Shown: in pieces, positions 36,158 to 44,682 of the stretch | Layout of the letters: every line of letters starts with the position of its first letter | Numbering within the stretch: position 1 is the stretch's first letter | Assembly: GCA_030066855.1 (NCBI GenBank) | Contig: JASJAU010000007.1 | Span: forward strand, 1 to 64,000 | DNA: 64,000 nucleotides | Reading direction: 5' to 3' | From: Paracoccaceae bacterium | GTDB taxonomy: Bacteria > Pseudomonadota > Alphaproteobacteria > Rhodobacterales > Rhodobacteraceae | Translations under genes and position numbers: made by a program | Notes under the pieces: model-generated | What the model was told of the DNA's origin: nothing | What the model saw: only the letters and a program-made list of their open reading frames with translations | Databases searched by the model: none

Positions 36158-37368
36158 CCCCTGAGGAGCGCCTTCAGATCGGTGCCAGGGTCGGCAATCG
36201 CCTCGGCTTCGGGAGACTTCCCGGCTTCGATCAGCCGCTTGCCGACCATGTAGTCGCGGGGCGCGTTCATGGCGTCCACAGCCAGCAAACGGCCACCGGC
36301 ATAATACCAGTGGCTGACAGATCCCTCCGCCTCGCCTGGCCGCGTGACGACGCGGTCGTAGCCCGTGTTCAGGCCCGCGATCTGCAGCTTCACGTCGTAC
36401 TGATCGGACCAGAACCAGGGTTGCGGGACATAGCCCTCGCCCGCCCCGAGCATGTTCCGCGCGACGGCCTCGGCCTGATCGATGGCGTTCTGCACGGATT
36501 CAAGCCGCAGGCGTCCGTCGCCAAGCGGGAAGTTGGCGCAGTCGCCCGCCGCCCAGATGTGCGGCGCCGAGGTTCGACCGAAAGTGTCCACCACGATCCC
36601 GTTGTCGGACGTCAGCCCGGCCGCTTCGGCAAGCCGGGTATCCGGACGGATGCCGGTGCCGACGATCACAAGATCCACTCCGATCTCGCTGCCGTCGCTC
36701 AAAACGGCGCCCGAAACCCTCCCATCCTTGGCGGTGAGCTCCACCAGCCCCGTGCCCTCCCGCAGATCGACGCTGTTCGATTGATGGAGCGCGCGGAAGT
36801 AATCCGCCGTTTCCGGCGCCGCGACGCGGCCAAGAATGCGATCGGTCATCTCGACGAGCGTCACCTGAAGCCCGAGCTTTGTCGCAACCGCCGCCGCCTC
36901 GAGCCCGATATAGCCGCCGCCCACCACCAGGACCCGCGCGTTCCTCTCGGAATAGGGCGCCAACCGGTCGATGTCAGCGAGCGTGCGTACGGTGAACACG
37001 CCTTCCAGATCGCCGCCGATTTGCGCCGGCAGCCGGTTCGGCACCGACCCGGTCGTGAGCGCGAGCTGGTCGAATGCCATGCTCTCGCCGGCAATCTCGA
37101 CCGCACGCCCCCCTGCATCGAGACCGGTGACCGGCGCGCCAAGGCGCAGGTCGATATTGTTATCGGAATAGAAGCTCTCGGGCCGGAGGTAGAGCCGCTC
37201 CTCTGCCATCTCGCCCAGAAGATACCCCTTGGAAAGCGGCGGTCTCTGGTAGGGCGGTTTCGACTCCGCGCCCACCAGCGTTAATTGTCCGTCGTACCCT
37301 TCCGACCGCAGTTTCGCGACAAGCGACGCGCCCGCCTGCCCGGCGCCGACGACAATAATCCCGCTCAT
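36154..37368 (-). CDS. FAD-dependent NAD(P)H-ferredoxin/rubredoxin reductase-like protein
   Basis: A 404-residue two-dinucleotide-binding flavoprotein similar to putidaredoxin reductase, rhodocoxin reductase and oxygenase-linked ferredoxin reductases. It has the FAD motif GAGQAGAS at the N terminus, PPYQRPPLSKGYL (typical of this group), the NAD motif VVVGGGYIGLEAA near residue 150 and the second FAD motif WAAGDCANFP near residue 270. The C-terminal reductase domain is complete. It is likely to supply electrons to a ferredoxin or a P450/oxygenase that is not encoded nearby. The ATG at 37368 is chosen as the start of the family motif. rsmD follows with a four-base overlap. Confidence 0.85.
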   Translation of the reverse strand: MSGIIVVGAGQAGASLVAKLRSEGYDGQLTLVGAESKPPYQRPPLSKGYLLGEMAEERLYLRPESFYSDNNIDLRLGAPVTGLDAGGRAVEIAGESMAFDQLALTTGSVPNRLPAQIGGDLEGVFTVRTLADIDRLAPYSERNARVLVVGGGYIGLEAAAVATKLGLQVTLVEMTDRILGRVAAPETADYFRALHQSNSVDLREGTGLVELTAKDGRVSGAVLSDGSEIGVDLVIVGTGIRPDTRLAEAAGLTSDNGIVVDTFGRTSAPHIWAAGDCANFPLGDGRLRLESVQNAIDQAEAVARNMLGAGEGYVPQPWFWSDQYDVKLQIAGLNTGYDRVVTRPGEAEGSVSHWYYAGGRLLAVDAMNAPRDYMVGKRLIEAGKSPEAEAIADPGTDLKALLRG

Positions 37369-37451
37369 CCAACCGTTCCCTCTGGCTAGCTTCCAAGCCC
37401 GGCTTATATCGTCCGCCGAAGCGCAGGGAAACACACCTGAGAGGATCCAAC

Positions 37452-37940
37452 ATGCCAATCGCCAAAGGCGACCGAATCCCTTCGGCCAACGTCATCCGGA
37501 TGACCGACAGCGGACCCGAGAGCATCGACATCGCCGACTATGTGGCCGGCAAGCGGGTCGTCCTTTTCGGGCTGCCAGGCGCCTACACCTCGACCTGCAC
37601 GATGGCGCATCTTCCGAGCTTCATCCGCACCTACGACGACTTCATGGAAAAAGGCGTCGACGAGGTCATTTGCGTGGCCGTCAACGACATCCAGGTCATG
37701 ACCCATTGGGGCGGGACAACCGGCGCGACCGAGACGGGCATCACGATGCTCGCAGACTGGAACTCGGAGTTCGCCAAGGCCATCGGGCTGAATTTCACCG
37801 CGCCCCCCGTCGGTTTCATCGACCGGATCGCCCGTTGCGCGATGGTCGTGAGCGACGGCGCGGTTGATGTGATCCAGATCGAAGAGGGCCGCGGCGTCTG
37901 CGAGATGACGGCGGGCGAAACGCTCCTCGAGATGGTCTGA
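37452..37940 (+). CDS. Peroxiredoxin (Prx5-like)
   Basis: A 162-residue thiol peroxidase of the Prx5/AhpC-TSA family that reduces hydroperoxides. The peroxidatic cysteine is Cys49 in PGAYTSTCT, where the common version is PGAFTPTCS. Downstream are VNDIQVMTHWGG and a GLNFTAPPVGFIDRIA segment as in the family. It is a single-domain enzyme with no fused glutaredoxin domain. It is divergent from the flavoprotein gene with an 83-base promoter gap, so both might be used under oxidative stress, but no regulator site is evident. It ends two bases before the convergent mscS gene. Confidence 0.9.
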   Translation: MPIAKGDRIPSANVIRMTDSGPESIDIADYVAGKRVVLFGLPGAYTSTCTMAHLPSFIRTYDDFMEKGVDEVICVAVNDIQVMTHWGGTTGATETGITMLADWNSEFAKAIGLNFTAPPVGFIDRIARCAMVVSDGAVDVIQIEEGRGVCEMTAGETLLEMV

Positions 37941-37942
37941 GT

Positions 37943-38797
37943 TCAGGCGTCGGTGCGGATGACGGTCTGCGTCGGGAAGGGAATATCGACACCGCCCGCA
38001 TCCAGCGCCTCTTTCACCTGGCGCTTCATATCGGCCTGGAACTGAAAGAAATCGGTCGCGTCGACCCAGACCCGCACGAGGAAATCCACCGAAAAGTCGC
38101 CGAGGTTGTTCACCTGGATGAATGGCTCAGGGTCGGTCTTCGCGCGCGGATCGGACAGGATCGTGTTGCGAATGATCCGCTCCGCCTCGGCAAGATTAGC
38201 GCCATAGCCCACGCCGAAAACCCATTCCGCCCTCCGCGTGTCGTAGACCGAATAGTTGGTGATTGTGTTGCCCCAGATCTCCGCGTTCGGAATGATGATC
38301 TTCACGTTGTCGAGCGAGGCCAGTTCGGTCGTGAAGATCGTGATGTCCTTCACCGTCCCCATCTGACCGCTCACCGCGATGAAATCGCCGACCTTCATGG
38401 GTCGAAAGATTACGATCATCACGCCCGCCGCGACGCCGCCCAGCACCCCCTGCAAAGCAAGGCCAATCGCCAGGCCCGCCGCGCCGAGAAGCGCGATCAG
38501 CGAGGTCGTCTGCACCCCGAAGTTCTGCAAAACGAAGATGACCGTGAGCGCCAGGATCGTGTAGCGCGCGACACTGCCGAGAAAGCTCCCGGTCGTGGCG
38601 TCGACATGATCCGAGATCTCGGCAAGCCGCCGGATTCGGCGCTTAATGAACCCAGCCAGGAAGAAGCCGACGATCAAGATGACGGCGGCGAGCACGATGT
38701 TCCCCAACACGCCCAGCATGAACTCGACCGTCAGCACGTCGCCAACAGTCGTCCCATCCCTCAGCTCAAGGGTCAGAAACTGATCTACCTGCTCCAT
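37943..38797 (-). CDS. mscS: Small-conductance mechanosensitive channel (MscS family)
   Basis: A 284-residue channel with three membrane segments (about 30-52, 75-92, 102-130). The pore-lining third segment shows the glycine/alanine pattern [19 protein letters not shown], followed by the beta domain start [16 protein letters not shown], all typical of MscS. It opens under membrane tension to release solutes. Length matches E. coli MscS (286). It is the last gene of the operon ridA-gdpD-GNAT-phhB-mscS, with a 13-base overlap to phhB. Confidence 0.92.
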   Translation of the reverse strand: MEQVDQFLTLELRDGTTVGDVLTVEFMLGVLGNIVLAAVILIVGFFLAGFIKRRIRRLAEISDHVDATTGSFLGSVARYTILALTVIFVLQNFGVQTTSLIALLGAAGLAIGLALQGVLGGVAAGVMIVIFRPMKVGDFIAVSGQMGTVKDITIFTTELASLDNVKIIIPNAEIWGNTITNYSVYDTRRAEWVFGVGYGANLAEAERIIRNTILSDPRAKTDPEPFIQVNNLGDFSVDFLVRVWVDATDFFQFQADMKRQVKEALDAGGVDIPFPTQTVIRTDA

Positions 38798-39090
38798 CCT
38801 GAAAGCCCGTCCATCTTCTCCGCCAAGGCGATGTCGAGCGACGACAGACCACCGGCGTCATGCGTCGTCAAGACTACCTCGACACGGTTGTAGACGTTGA
38901 ACCACTCGGGATGGTGGTTCATCTTTTCAGCGATGATCGCGGCTTGTGACATCCATCCCCAGGCCTCGACGAAGGATTTGAAGCGAAACGTCTTCTGAAT
39001 TGCGTCCCGGCCCTCGACCGCCTCCCAGCCGCTATCGCCCAGTTTCACCAGCGCCGCCTCGCGCTCCGCTCCTTCCAGTTTCCCGTTCAT
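38785..39090 (-). CDS. phhB: 4a-hydroxytetrahydrobiopterin dehydratase (pterin carbinolamine dehydratase)
   Basis: A 101-residue protein of the PCD/DCoH family that recycles 4a-hydroxy-tetrahydrobiopterin. The active-site histidine pair is seen in [17 protein letters not shown], followed by [17 protein letters not shown], which is the family signature. Phenylalanine hydroxylase is not in this window, so the partner enzyme or a moonlighting role cannot be judged. The gene overlaps both neighbours. Confidence 0.93.
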   Translation of the reverse strand: MNGKLEGAEREAALVKLGDSGWEAVEGRDAIQKTFRFKSFVEAWGWMSQAAIIAEKMNHHPEWFNVYNRVEVVLTTHDAGGLSSLDIALAEKMDGLSGWSR

Positions 39091-40271
39091 GTCGGCTCCT
39101 CAGTCAGTTTCTTGAATGGCCCGTATTGGGTCAGAACCTCAATATCGTCCGAGACCGCCCGCCGCTCGGCGTCGAGGTACTCGGAAACCGCGTTCGCGAA
39201 GTTCTCGTCCGCTATCCAGTGCAGCGAATGGCATTCCTGCGGCAGATAACCCCGCGCCAGCTTGTGCTCGCCCTGCGCCCCCGCCTCGACCCACTGCAAG
39301 CCCTCTTCAATGGCGAAATCGATGGCCTGATAATAACAGACCTCGAAATGCAGGCAGGGATGATGCTCGATCGCGCCCCAGTAGCGGCCAAAAAGCGTCT
39401 CGCGGCCAATGAAGTTCAGCGCGCCGGCGACTGGACGCCCCTCGCGAAACGCCAGAACCAGAAGCATGTCGTCTCTGAGCGTCTCCTGCGCCTGGTCGAA
39501 GAACGCCCGCGTCAGGTAAGGCGTGCCCCACTTTCGTGCGCCGGTATCCTGATAAAATCGCCAGAACGCGTCCCAGTGCTGCGGCTGGATCGCATCGCCG
39601 GTCAGCCGGAGAATGTCCCCGCCAAAGGCCTGCGCCGTCCGCCGTTCCTTCCGGATCGTCTTGCGCTTGCGCGAGGACAGCGCCTCCAAAAACGCTTCGA
39701 AGTCAGAGTATTGCTCATTCCCCCAGTGGTATTGCGTGGTGACGCGATGCAACAGGCCCATCGCCGCCCCGCGCTCGGCCTCCTCCTCGGTGCAGAAGGT
39801 CGCGTGGAGCGAGCTCAACCGGTTCTCAGCCGCCACATGCAGCGCGCCTTGGACAAGCGCGGCCATACCCTCCGATTCATGCCCTGGCCGGGTCAGGAAC
39901 CGCCGCCCGGTGGCTGGCGTGAAAGGCACGGCGATCTGCAATTTCGGATAATAACGCCCACCGGCCCGCTCCCAGGCATGCGCCCAGTTGTGATCGAAGA
40001 TGTATTCGCCCTGGCTGTGGCTCTTGGCATAAAGCGGAGCCGCGCCGATCAGCTCGCCGTCGGACCGCGCCAGCAGATATCGGGGCTGCCAGCCAGTCCC
40101 CGTGCCAACCGATCCGCTTTCCTCCAGCGCCTTCAGGAACCGATGCGTGGTGAACGGGTCCATCGGACGCCCGCCATCAGCGACCTCAGGGCAGGCGCAG
40201 GCGTCCCAGTCTTCGGGCGTGACAGAGTCCAATCCGCCAACTACGGAAATCTCGATATCGATGGCTGTCAT
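39087..40271 (-). CDS. GNAT-fold acyltransferase (peptidogalycan biosynthesis/BioF2-like)
   Basis: A 394-residue protein of the GNAT superfamily branch with two tandem GNAT-like halves (formerly DUF482, also called peptidogalycan biosynthesis proteins). Conserved features are [42 protein letters not shown] and [22 protein letters not shown]. The substrate is unknown, and FemAB-type peptidoglycan ligases share the fold. The ATG at 40271 gives the usual N terminus. The frame is open for 17 more codons upstream. It overlaps phhB downstream by four bases and follows gdpD by 57 bases. Confidence 0.8.
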   Translation of the reverse strand: MTAIDIEISVVGGLDSVTPEDWDACACPEVADGGRPMDPFTTHRFLKALEESGSVGTGTGWQPRYLLARSDGELIGAAPLYAKSHSQGEYIFDHNWAHAWERAGGRYYPKLQIAVPFTPATGRRFLTRPGHESEGMAALVQGALHVAAENRLSSLHATFCTEEEAERGAAMGLLHRVTTQYHWGNEQYSDFEAFLEALSSRKRKTIRKERRTAQAFGGDILRLTGDAIQPQHWDAFWRFYQDTGARKWGTPYLTRAFFDQAQETLRDDMLLVLAFREGRPVAGALNFIGRETLFGRYWGAIEHHPCLHFEVCYYQAIDFAIEEGLQWVEAGAQGEHKLARGYLPQECHSLHWIADENFANAVSEYLDAERRAVSDDIEVLTQYGPFKKLTEEPT

Positions 40272-40328
40272 GGGAGTTCCAAGGCTACCACAAGAAGGTG
40301 GCCCAATCGCCACCAGCTTCAAGCACCT

Positions 40329-41084
40329 TCAAGGAAGATAGCCCTCAAACGTGATGTTATGCGCGACCTTGCGGGCCTCTGCCTCTTCTTCAGGTGACCG
40401 AACGGTCCAGCAAAGGACGCTGGCGCCCTGGTCTTTGAGCTCTGTCACCCGGTCATGCGCAAGGTCTGTATGGTCGTGACTGATGAACGATGCCGCGACG
40501 CGGGCGAAATCGGGAATCTCCCGCAATTCATGCAGCCGATCATCGTCAATCGGCCAGACGCCATCCGGAAAATCCTCGGTTGTCAGACCGCGCGGCCTGC
40601 CGGGCGCAAGCGCCTGCAACGCCGATACGCTATGGGGGTTAAAGGACATCAGCGCCACCTCGCCCCCGTAGCCGTCAACAGCCCGCGCCACCGCCATCTC
40701 AAGAAGATCGACTTCCGGCCCAAGCCCGCCGTCTTGATCCTTGATCTCGACGAGCAGAGGAACCGCGCCCGCGACCACATCGAGGATTTCCTCGAGGGTT
40801 GGAATCCCCTCGCTCCCGCCCTTCAGAGTCATCGTCGCCAGCTCGGCCCGAGTCCGCTGGCGCACGGCCCCGGTCGCGCTTGTCATGCGCTCCAACGCGT
40901 AGTCATGAAAGACCATCGCACAGCCGTCCGCCGACATCTGGATATCGATCTCGATCCCATATCCTCGCTCGACCGCCGCCCGCGCCGCCGCGAGGGAGTT
41001 CTCCGGCCGGCCATCCGCAATGTCGTGCAGCGCCCGATGCGCCAGCGGCCGTTCGACAAAGGACTTAGGCAGCGGCGGTGTCAT
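40329..41084 (-). CDS. Glycerophosphodiester phosphodiesterase
   Basis: A 251-residue GDPD enzyme that cleaves glycerophosphodiesters to glycerol 3-phosphate and alcohols. The catalytic residues are seen in AHRALHDIADGRPENSLAA (His and the Glu of PENS), EIDIQMSADG and VFHDYALER. No signal peptide is present, so it acts in the cytoplasm. The domain is compact, without insertions. The start overlaps the ridA stop by four bases. Confidence 0.92.
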   Translation of the reverse strand: MTPPLPKSFVERPLAHRALHDIADGRPENSLAAARAAVERGYGIEIDIQMSADGCAMVFHDYALERMTSATGAVRQRTRAELATMTLKGGSEGIPTLEEILDVVAGAVPLLVEIKDQDGGLGPEVDLLEMAVARAVDGYGGEVALMSFNPHSVSALQALAPGRPRGLTTEDFPDGVWPIDDDRLHELREIPDFARVAASFISHDHTDLAHDRVTELKDQGASVLCWTVRSPEEEAEARKVAHNITFEGYLP

Positions 41085-41545
41085 GCGATTTCAAAGATGC
41101 CTTCGATCTCAACGGCAACCCCAAACGGCAAAGACGCCGCGCTCACGGCGGAGCGCGAGTGCCGCCCGACATCACCCAGAAGATCGACGAGAAGGTCCGA
41201 GCAGCCGTTAATGACGGCGGGCTGCTCACCGAACTCGGGCGTCGAATTGACGAAGCCAATCAGCTTGACCACCCGCTTGAGGCGGCCGAGATCGCCGCCG
41301 CAAGCCGCTTTGACCTGCGCCAGCAGCGCAAGCGCACAGCGGGCCGCCGCCTTGGCGCCCGCCTCGACCTCCATATCCTGCCCGAGCTTGCCCTGGACCA
41401 TCCCGTGTTCATCGATCGAGATCTGCCCCGACACGAAAACGAGGCTTCCTGTGATCACATATGGCACGTAATTGGCGGCAGGCGCAGGCGCGTCTGGCAG
41501 CGCGAGACCGCGCTCGCTCAGCCGCGCTTCAATATCACCCTTCAT
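41081..41545 (-). CDS. RidA family protein
   Basis: A 154-residue protein of the YjgF/YER057c/UK114 family. Archetypal RidA hydrolyses reactive enamine/imine intermediates. Segments matching the family are GSLVFVSGQISIDEHGMVQGKLGQD, VVKLIGFVNSTPEF and the C-terminal LPFGVAVEIEGIFEIA. The catalytic arginine of archetypal RidA (in a CRAVVEV-like segment) is not obvious, and the C terminus reads GVAVEIEG, so this belongs to a RidA subfamily of uncertain activity. The ATG at 41545 is the first gene of a five-gene operon. Confidence 0.85.
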   Translation of the reverse strand: MKGDIEARLSERGLALPDAPAPAANYVPYVITGSLVFVSGQISIDEHGMVQGKLGQDMEVEAGAKAAARCALALLAQVKAACGGDLGRLKRVVKLIGFVNSTPEFGEQPAVINGCSDLLVDLLGDVGRHSRSAVSAASLPFGVAVEIEGIFEIA

Positions 41546-41701
41546 CGTACTCTCTCCAGACGCCGGCATGGCGCGCGGCGGTTTGCAAGACACCGAGTTT
41601 CTGCACTCAGATCGGGCCGACGGCAACAAAAAGCCCATCCCCGGCATCTCCGGCCAAGACAGGGCTGTTTAATCCCCGCCAATTCACTATGTAGGACTGC
41701 A

Positions 41702-42487
41702 TTGCCCGCAGAAACAGCCTTGCGAACAGAAGACTTGAGACACCTGCTCACATACGCGCGCGCCGCCAGTGTTCTGGCGTTTCTGGGCCTTGCCGCCTGC
41801 TCGGTCCCTAGCGAGCCGACTGACGCGCATGATCCCTACGAACCCCTGAACCGTGCGACCCACGGCCTCAACACCGGGGTTGACAGGGTTGTGCTGCGAC
41901 CGGTGTCGCAAGTCTATGGAACCGTCGTGCCAGATCCGCTTCGACGCGGAATTGACAACGCCTCGTCGAATCTGGGGGCGCCTTCGGACGCTGTGAACAA
42001 GCTGCTTCAGGGCAGCGTTGAGGACGCGGCGGGGAATTTGTTCCGGTTCCTGATCAACTCGACCGTAGGCGTCTTTGGTTTTTTCGACCCGGCAACGGCC
42101 ATTGGCATCGAAGCGAAGGAGACGGGGTTCAGCGACACGCTCGCGATCTGGGGCGCTGAGGAAGGTGCCTATCTCGTCCTACCGTTCCTCGGCCCTTCGA
42201 CCGAAAGGGACGCGGCGGGCCTTGTTGTCGACGCATTGACCGATCCGATCGGGGCGTTCGTCGACGAGGGTGACGACGCCGTCACCGGCGCTGCCATCGC
42301 AACCGCCGTGAACGGCAGGTTTGAGTTCACGGAAACGATCGACAGCGTGTTATATGATAGCGCTGACTCTTATGTTCAAATGCGGCTCTTCTATCTCGAA
42401 AGCCGCCGATTCGACCTTGGGGGGGGTCAGGCGGCGGCAGCCGTGACGGATCTGTACGAGGATATCTACAGTGACCTTTACGAATAA
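41702..42487 (+). CDS. mlaA: MlaA/VacJ family outer-membrane lipoprotein
   Basis: A protein of about 261 residues that removes misplaced phospholipid from the outer leaflet of the outer membrane. The signal sequence ends in a lipobox (FLGLAAC), giving an acylated N-terminal cysteine. Next is DPYEPLNRATHGLN, then PVSQVYGTVVPDPLRRGIDN, a family hallmark, and LPFLGPSTERDAAG. No ATG lies in frame before the signal peptide. TTG at 41702 with AGGA six bases upstream is the best start, and later TTG codons are possible. The mlaC gene overlaps its end. The partners mlaFEDB are not in this window. Confidence 0.88.
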   Translation: MPAETALRTEDLRHLLTYARAASVLAFLGLAACSVPSEPTDAHDPYEPLNRATHGLNTGVDRVVLRPVSQVYGTVVPDPLRRGIDNASSNLGAPSDAVNKLLQGSVEDAAGNLFRFLINSTVGVFGFFDPATAIGIEAKETGFSDTLAIWGAEEGAYLVLPFLGPSTERDAAGLVVDALTDPIGAFVDEGDDAVTGAAIATAVNGRFEFTETIDSVLYDSADSYVQMRLFYLESRRFDLGGGQAAAAVTDLYEDIYSDLYE

Positions 42488-43082
42488 GACCTTCGGACGG
42501 CGCGGCGTGCTCCTGGGCATGACGGCGTCCGCTCTGGCGCTCGCCGCCGGTCGGGCCGATGCCCTGACCACCGCGCAGGCAAAAAGCCTGATCGATCGCG
42601 TCGTTGGCGACATCAATCGCGTCATCAATTCCGGCAAGGCCGAGAGCGCCATGTTCCGCGATTTCGAGGGGATCTTCGAGCGCTATGCTGACGTGCCGAC
42701 GATCGCCCGCTCGACACTGGGACCGCCGGCCCGCTCAGCGTCCCAGGATCAGCTCAACCGGTATTCCAAGGCCTTCACCGGCTACCTCGCCCGCAAGTAC
42801 GGGCGTCGCTTCCGGGAGTTCATCGGCGGCGAGGTCGCCGTCACGAACGCCCGCCAGGTGAAGAGCTTTCAGGAGGTTCAGGCCGTCGCGACCCTTCGCG
42901 GCATAGACCCCTTCCGCATCAGCTTCATGGTCTCCGACCGATCGGGCTCTGACAGGTTCTTCGACATGCTGATCGAGGGGATCAGCCTGCTCAAAGCCGA
43001 ACGGGCCGAGGTCGGCGCGCTCCTGGACGCCAACGGGCGCGACATCGACCGGCTGATCAACGCGCTCAACCGGGCGGGCTAG
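42471..43082 (+). CDS. mlaC: Phospholipid-transport binding protein MlaC (Tgt2/Ttg2D family)
   Basis: A 203-residue periplasmic protein that shuttles phospholipids between MlaA and the inner-membrane MlaFEDB complex. It has a signal peptide with the twin-arginine-like segment FGRRGVLLGMTASALALAAG, so export might be by Tat, and a mature domain with the MlaC pattern (DFEGIFERYADVPTIARSTLG, FTGYLARKYGRRF, FRISFMVSDRSG). The start is a GTG at 42471 with GAGG upstream, 17 bases inside mlaA. The stop codon overlaps that of the convergent DMT permease gene. Confidence 0.88.
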   Translation: MTFTNKTFGRRGVLLGMTASALALAAGRADALTTAQAKSLIDRVVGDINRVINSGKAESAMFRDFEGIFERYADVPTIARSTLGPPARSASQDQLNRYSKAFTGYLARKYGRRFREFIGGEVAVTNARQVKSFQEVQAVATLRGIDPFRISFMVSDRSGSDRFFDMLIEGISLLKAERAEVGALLDANGRDIDRLINALNRAG

Positions 43083-43960
43083 TCTTTTTCAGACTTCCTC
43101 ACGGTGTGTTCGCGCCATAAGGCGAACACACCTGCCGTCACTACGATGATGGCGCCCAGCGCCACATTCCATGGCAGCGCCTCGCCGAAGATGGCGATCC
43201 CGATGGCGGTCGCGAAGACCAGCTGGAAATAGGCGAACGGCTGCACCGCGCTCGCCTCGGCGACCTCGTAGCAGCGAATGAGAAGCCAGTGCCCGAACGC
43301 CCCGGTCACGCAGAGCGCAGCCATCCAACCCCAGTCGCCGGGCGCCATCGGCTCCCAGAACCAGACACCGACCGCCGTCATTGCGACCGCGCCCACCGTC
43401 CCCGTCCAGAAGAACGACGTGGCGCTGGTGTCCAGTCGCGCGGCGTATCTGGTGAGCGCCCCATAGAGCGCGAACAGGAACGCCGCAAAGAGCGGGATCA
43501 ACACAAAGGGGGAAAAGAAAGGCGCGCCCGGCTGAAGAATCACGAGAATGCCAAGAAACCCGACTCCGACCGCCAGCCATCGCCGCCAGCCCGTCCTCTC
43601 CCCAAGCAGCGGGCCGGAGAGAGCGACGATCATCAGCGGATAGGTCGCGAAGATCGCATGCGTGGCGACAAGGCCGACGATGACAAAGCTCCAGACCGTC
43701 ACGCAAATCTCGGCCACCAGCAGGATCGCCCGCGCCGATTGCAACACCGGTTGCCGCGTCGCCGCTGCGGCCCGCAACCCGCCGGCGCGGCGCATCGCGA
43801 TGGTCACGACAAAAGCCGCCAGGAACCAGTAGCGGATCATAACCACCATCAGCAGGTTGTACTCCGACGCCAGATGCCGAGAGATCCCGTCCTGCGCGGC
43901 GAAGACGAAGGTCGTGGAGATCATCAGGAAGATGCCGAGCCGGGTGGACTGCGGGCTCAT
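43079..43960 (-). CDS. EamA/DMT family transporter
   Basis: A 293-residue permease with ten hydrophobic segments in two EamA repeats of five. Conserved patterns are FAAQDGISRHLASEY, GLVATHAIFATYPLMIVALSGPLLGERTGWRRW (end of repeat 1) and PFAYFQLVFATAIGIAIFGEALPW (end of repeat 2). This superfamily exports amino acids, nucleotides or other metabolites. The substrate is not known. The start overlaps the stop of mnmD by four bases, which suggests co-expression without a clear functional link. Confidence 0.88.
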   Translation of the reverse strand: MSPQSTRLGIFLMISTTFVFAAQDGISRHLASEYNLLMVVMIRYWFLAAFVVTIAMRRAGGLRAAAATRQPVLQSARAILLVAEICVTVWSFVIVGLVATHAIFATYPLMIVALSGPLLGERTGWRRWLAVGVGFLGILVILQPGAPFFSPFVLIPLFAAFLFALYGALTRYAARLDTSATSFFWTGTVGAVAMTAVGVWFWEPMAPGDWGWMAALCVTGAFGHWLLIRCYEVAEASAVQPFAYFQLVFATAIGIAIFGEALPWNVALGAIIVVTAGVFALWREHTVRKSEKD

Positions 43961-44628
43961 TTTAGAACGGCCCGGCTCATGTGCCGCTTGCGCCCGAAAC
44001 CCGGCGCCCGGGACACCTCGAAACCTGCAGCTTCCAGCCCGCGCCTGACCGAACCGGCGGCAGAGTAGGTGGCGGCGGTTCCGCCCGGCGCCGTGTGCCG
44101 CGCGACCTCGGCCAACAATTTAGTCTCCCACATCTCCGGGTTCTTCGCCGGCGAGAACCCATCCAGAAACCATGCATCCGCCCGTCCGTCCCAAAGGTGC
44201 AGCGTCTCCCGCGCGTCACCCTCGACAATTCTGAGATCCAGACGGTCGCTCTTCAGCGAGCGATGCCCGGCGCGGACCGCCTCAACCAACGGTTCGATCA
44301 GGTCCGAGATCTCGGGAAACTCGGCCAGCGCCCGCGCCATGTCGGATGCCGCCATCGGATAGGCCTCGAACGAGGTGAAGCGGAGCGGCCCGGCCACGCC
44401 CACCACATTCCAGAGTCTGAGCGCCGCCAGACAGTTCAACCCGGTCCCGAACCCCAGTTCGGCCACGTGAAAACCAGGACGGAACCGACCCGGCAAACCA
44501 TTTCCGTCCAGGAAGACATGCCGCGTCTCCGCCAGCCCGTCCGAGAGGGAGAAATACGGATCGTCAAAGCGTAACGCCACAGGCGCGCCGCCCTGCCAAT
44601 CAAGCTCGGGGCGCTGGTCTCTCGTCAC
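43957..44628 (-). CDS. mnmD: tRNA 5-methylaminomethyl-2-thiouridine methyltransferase (MnmD, MnmC1 domain)
   Basis: A 223-residue stand-alone version of the N-terminal methyltransferase half of E. coli MnmC. It makes mnm5(s2)U at tRNA wobble position 34 from nm5(s2)U. Signatures are RFDDPYFSLSDGLAETRHVF, the SAM motif ELGFGTGLN near residue 50 and DGFSPAKNPEMW near residue 160. I start it at the GTG at 44628, which has AGGA seven bases upstream, because further upstream the frame lies opposite the divergent mnmC2 gene and has no family similarity. The FAD half is encoded by that divergent gene, 54 bases away. Confidence 0.88.
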   Translation of the reverse strand: MTRDQRPELDWQGGAPVALRFDDPYFSLSDGLAETRHVFLDGNGLPGRFRPGFHVAELGFGTGLNCLAALRLWNVVGVAGPLRFTSFEAYPMAASDMARALAEFPEISDLIEPLVEAVRAGHRSLKSDRLDLRIVEGDARETLHLWDGRADAWFLDGFSPAKNPEMWETKLLAEVARHTAPGGTAATYSAAGSVRRGLEAAGFEVSRAPGFGRKRHMSRAVLK

Positions 44629-44682
44629 GGCGTGTCCTAATGAGGGGTCGAACGGGCGCGACACTCGCAAGGAGAGCGGGCT

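Noticed and set aside
41078-41701. Upstream part of the frame that ends as mlaA
   Set aside because: The first 200 codons are antisense to ridA. The lipoprotein signal sequence begins only after 41702.
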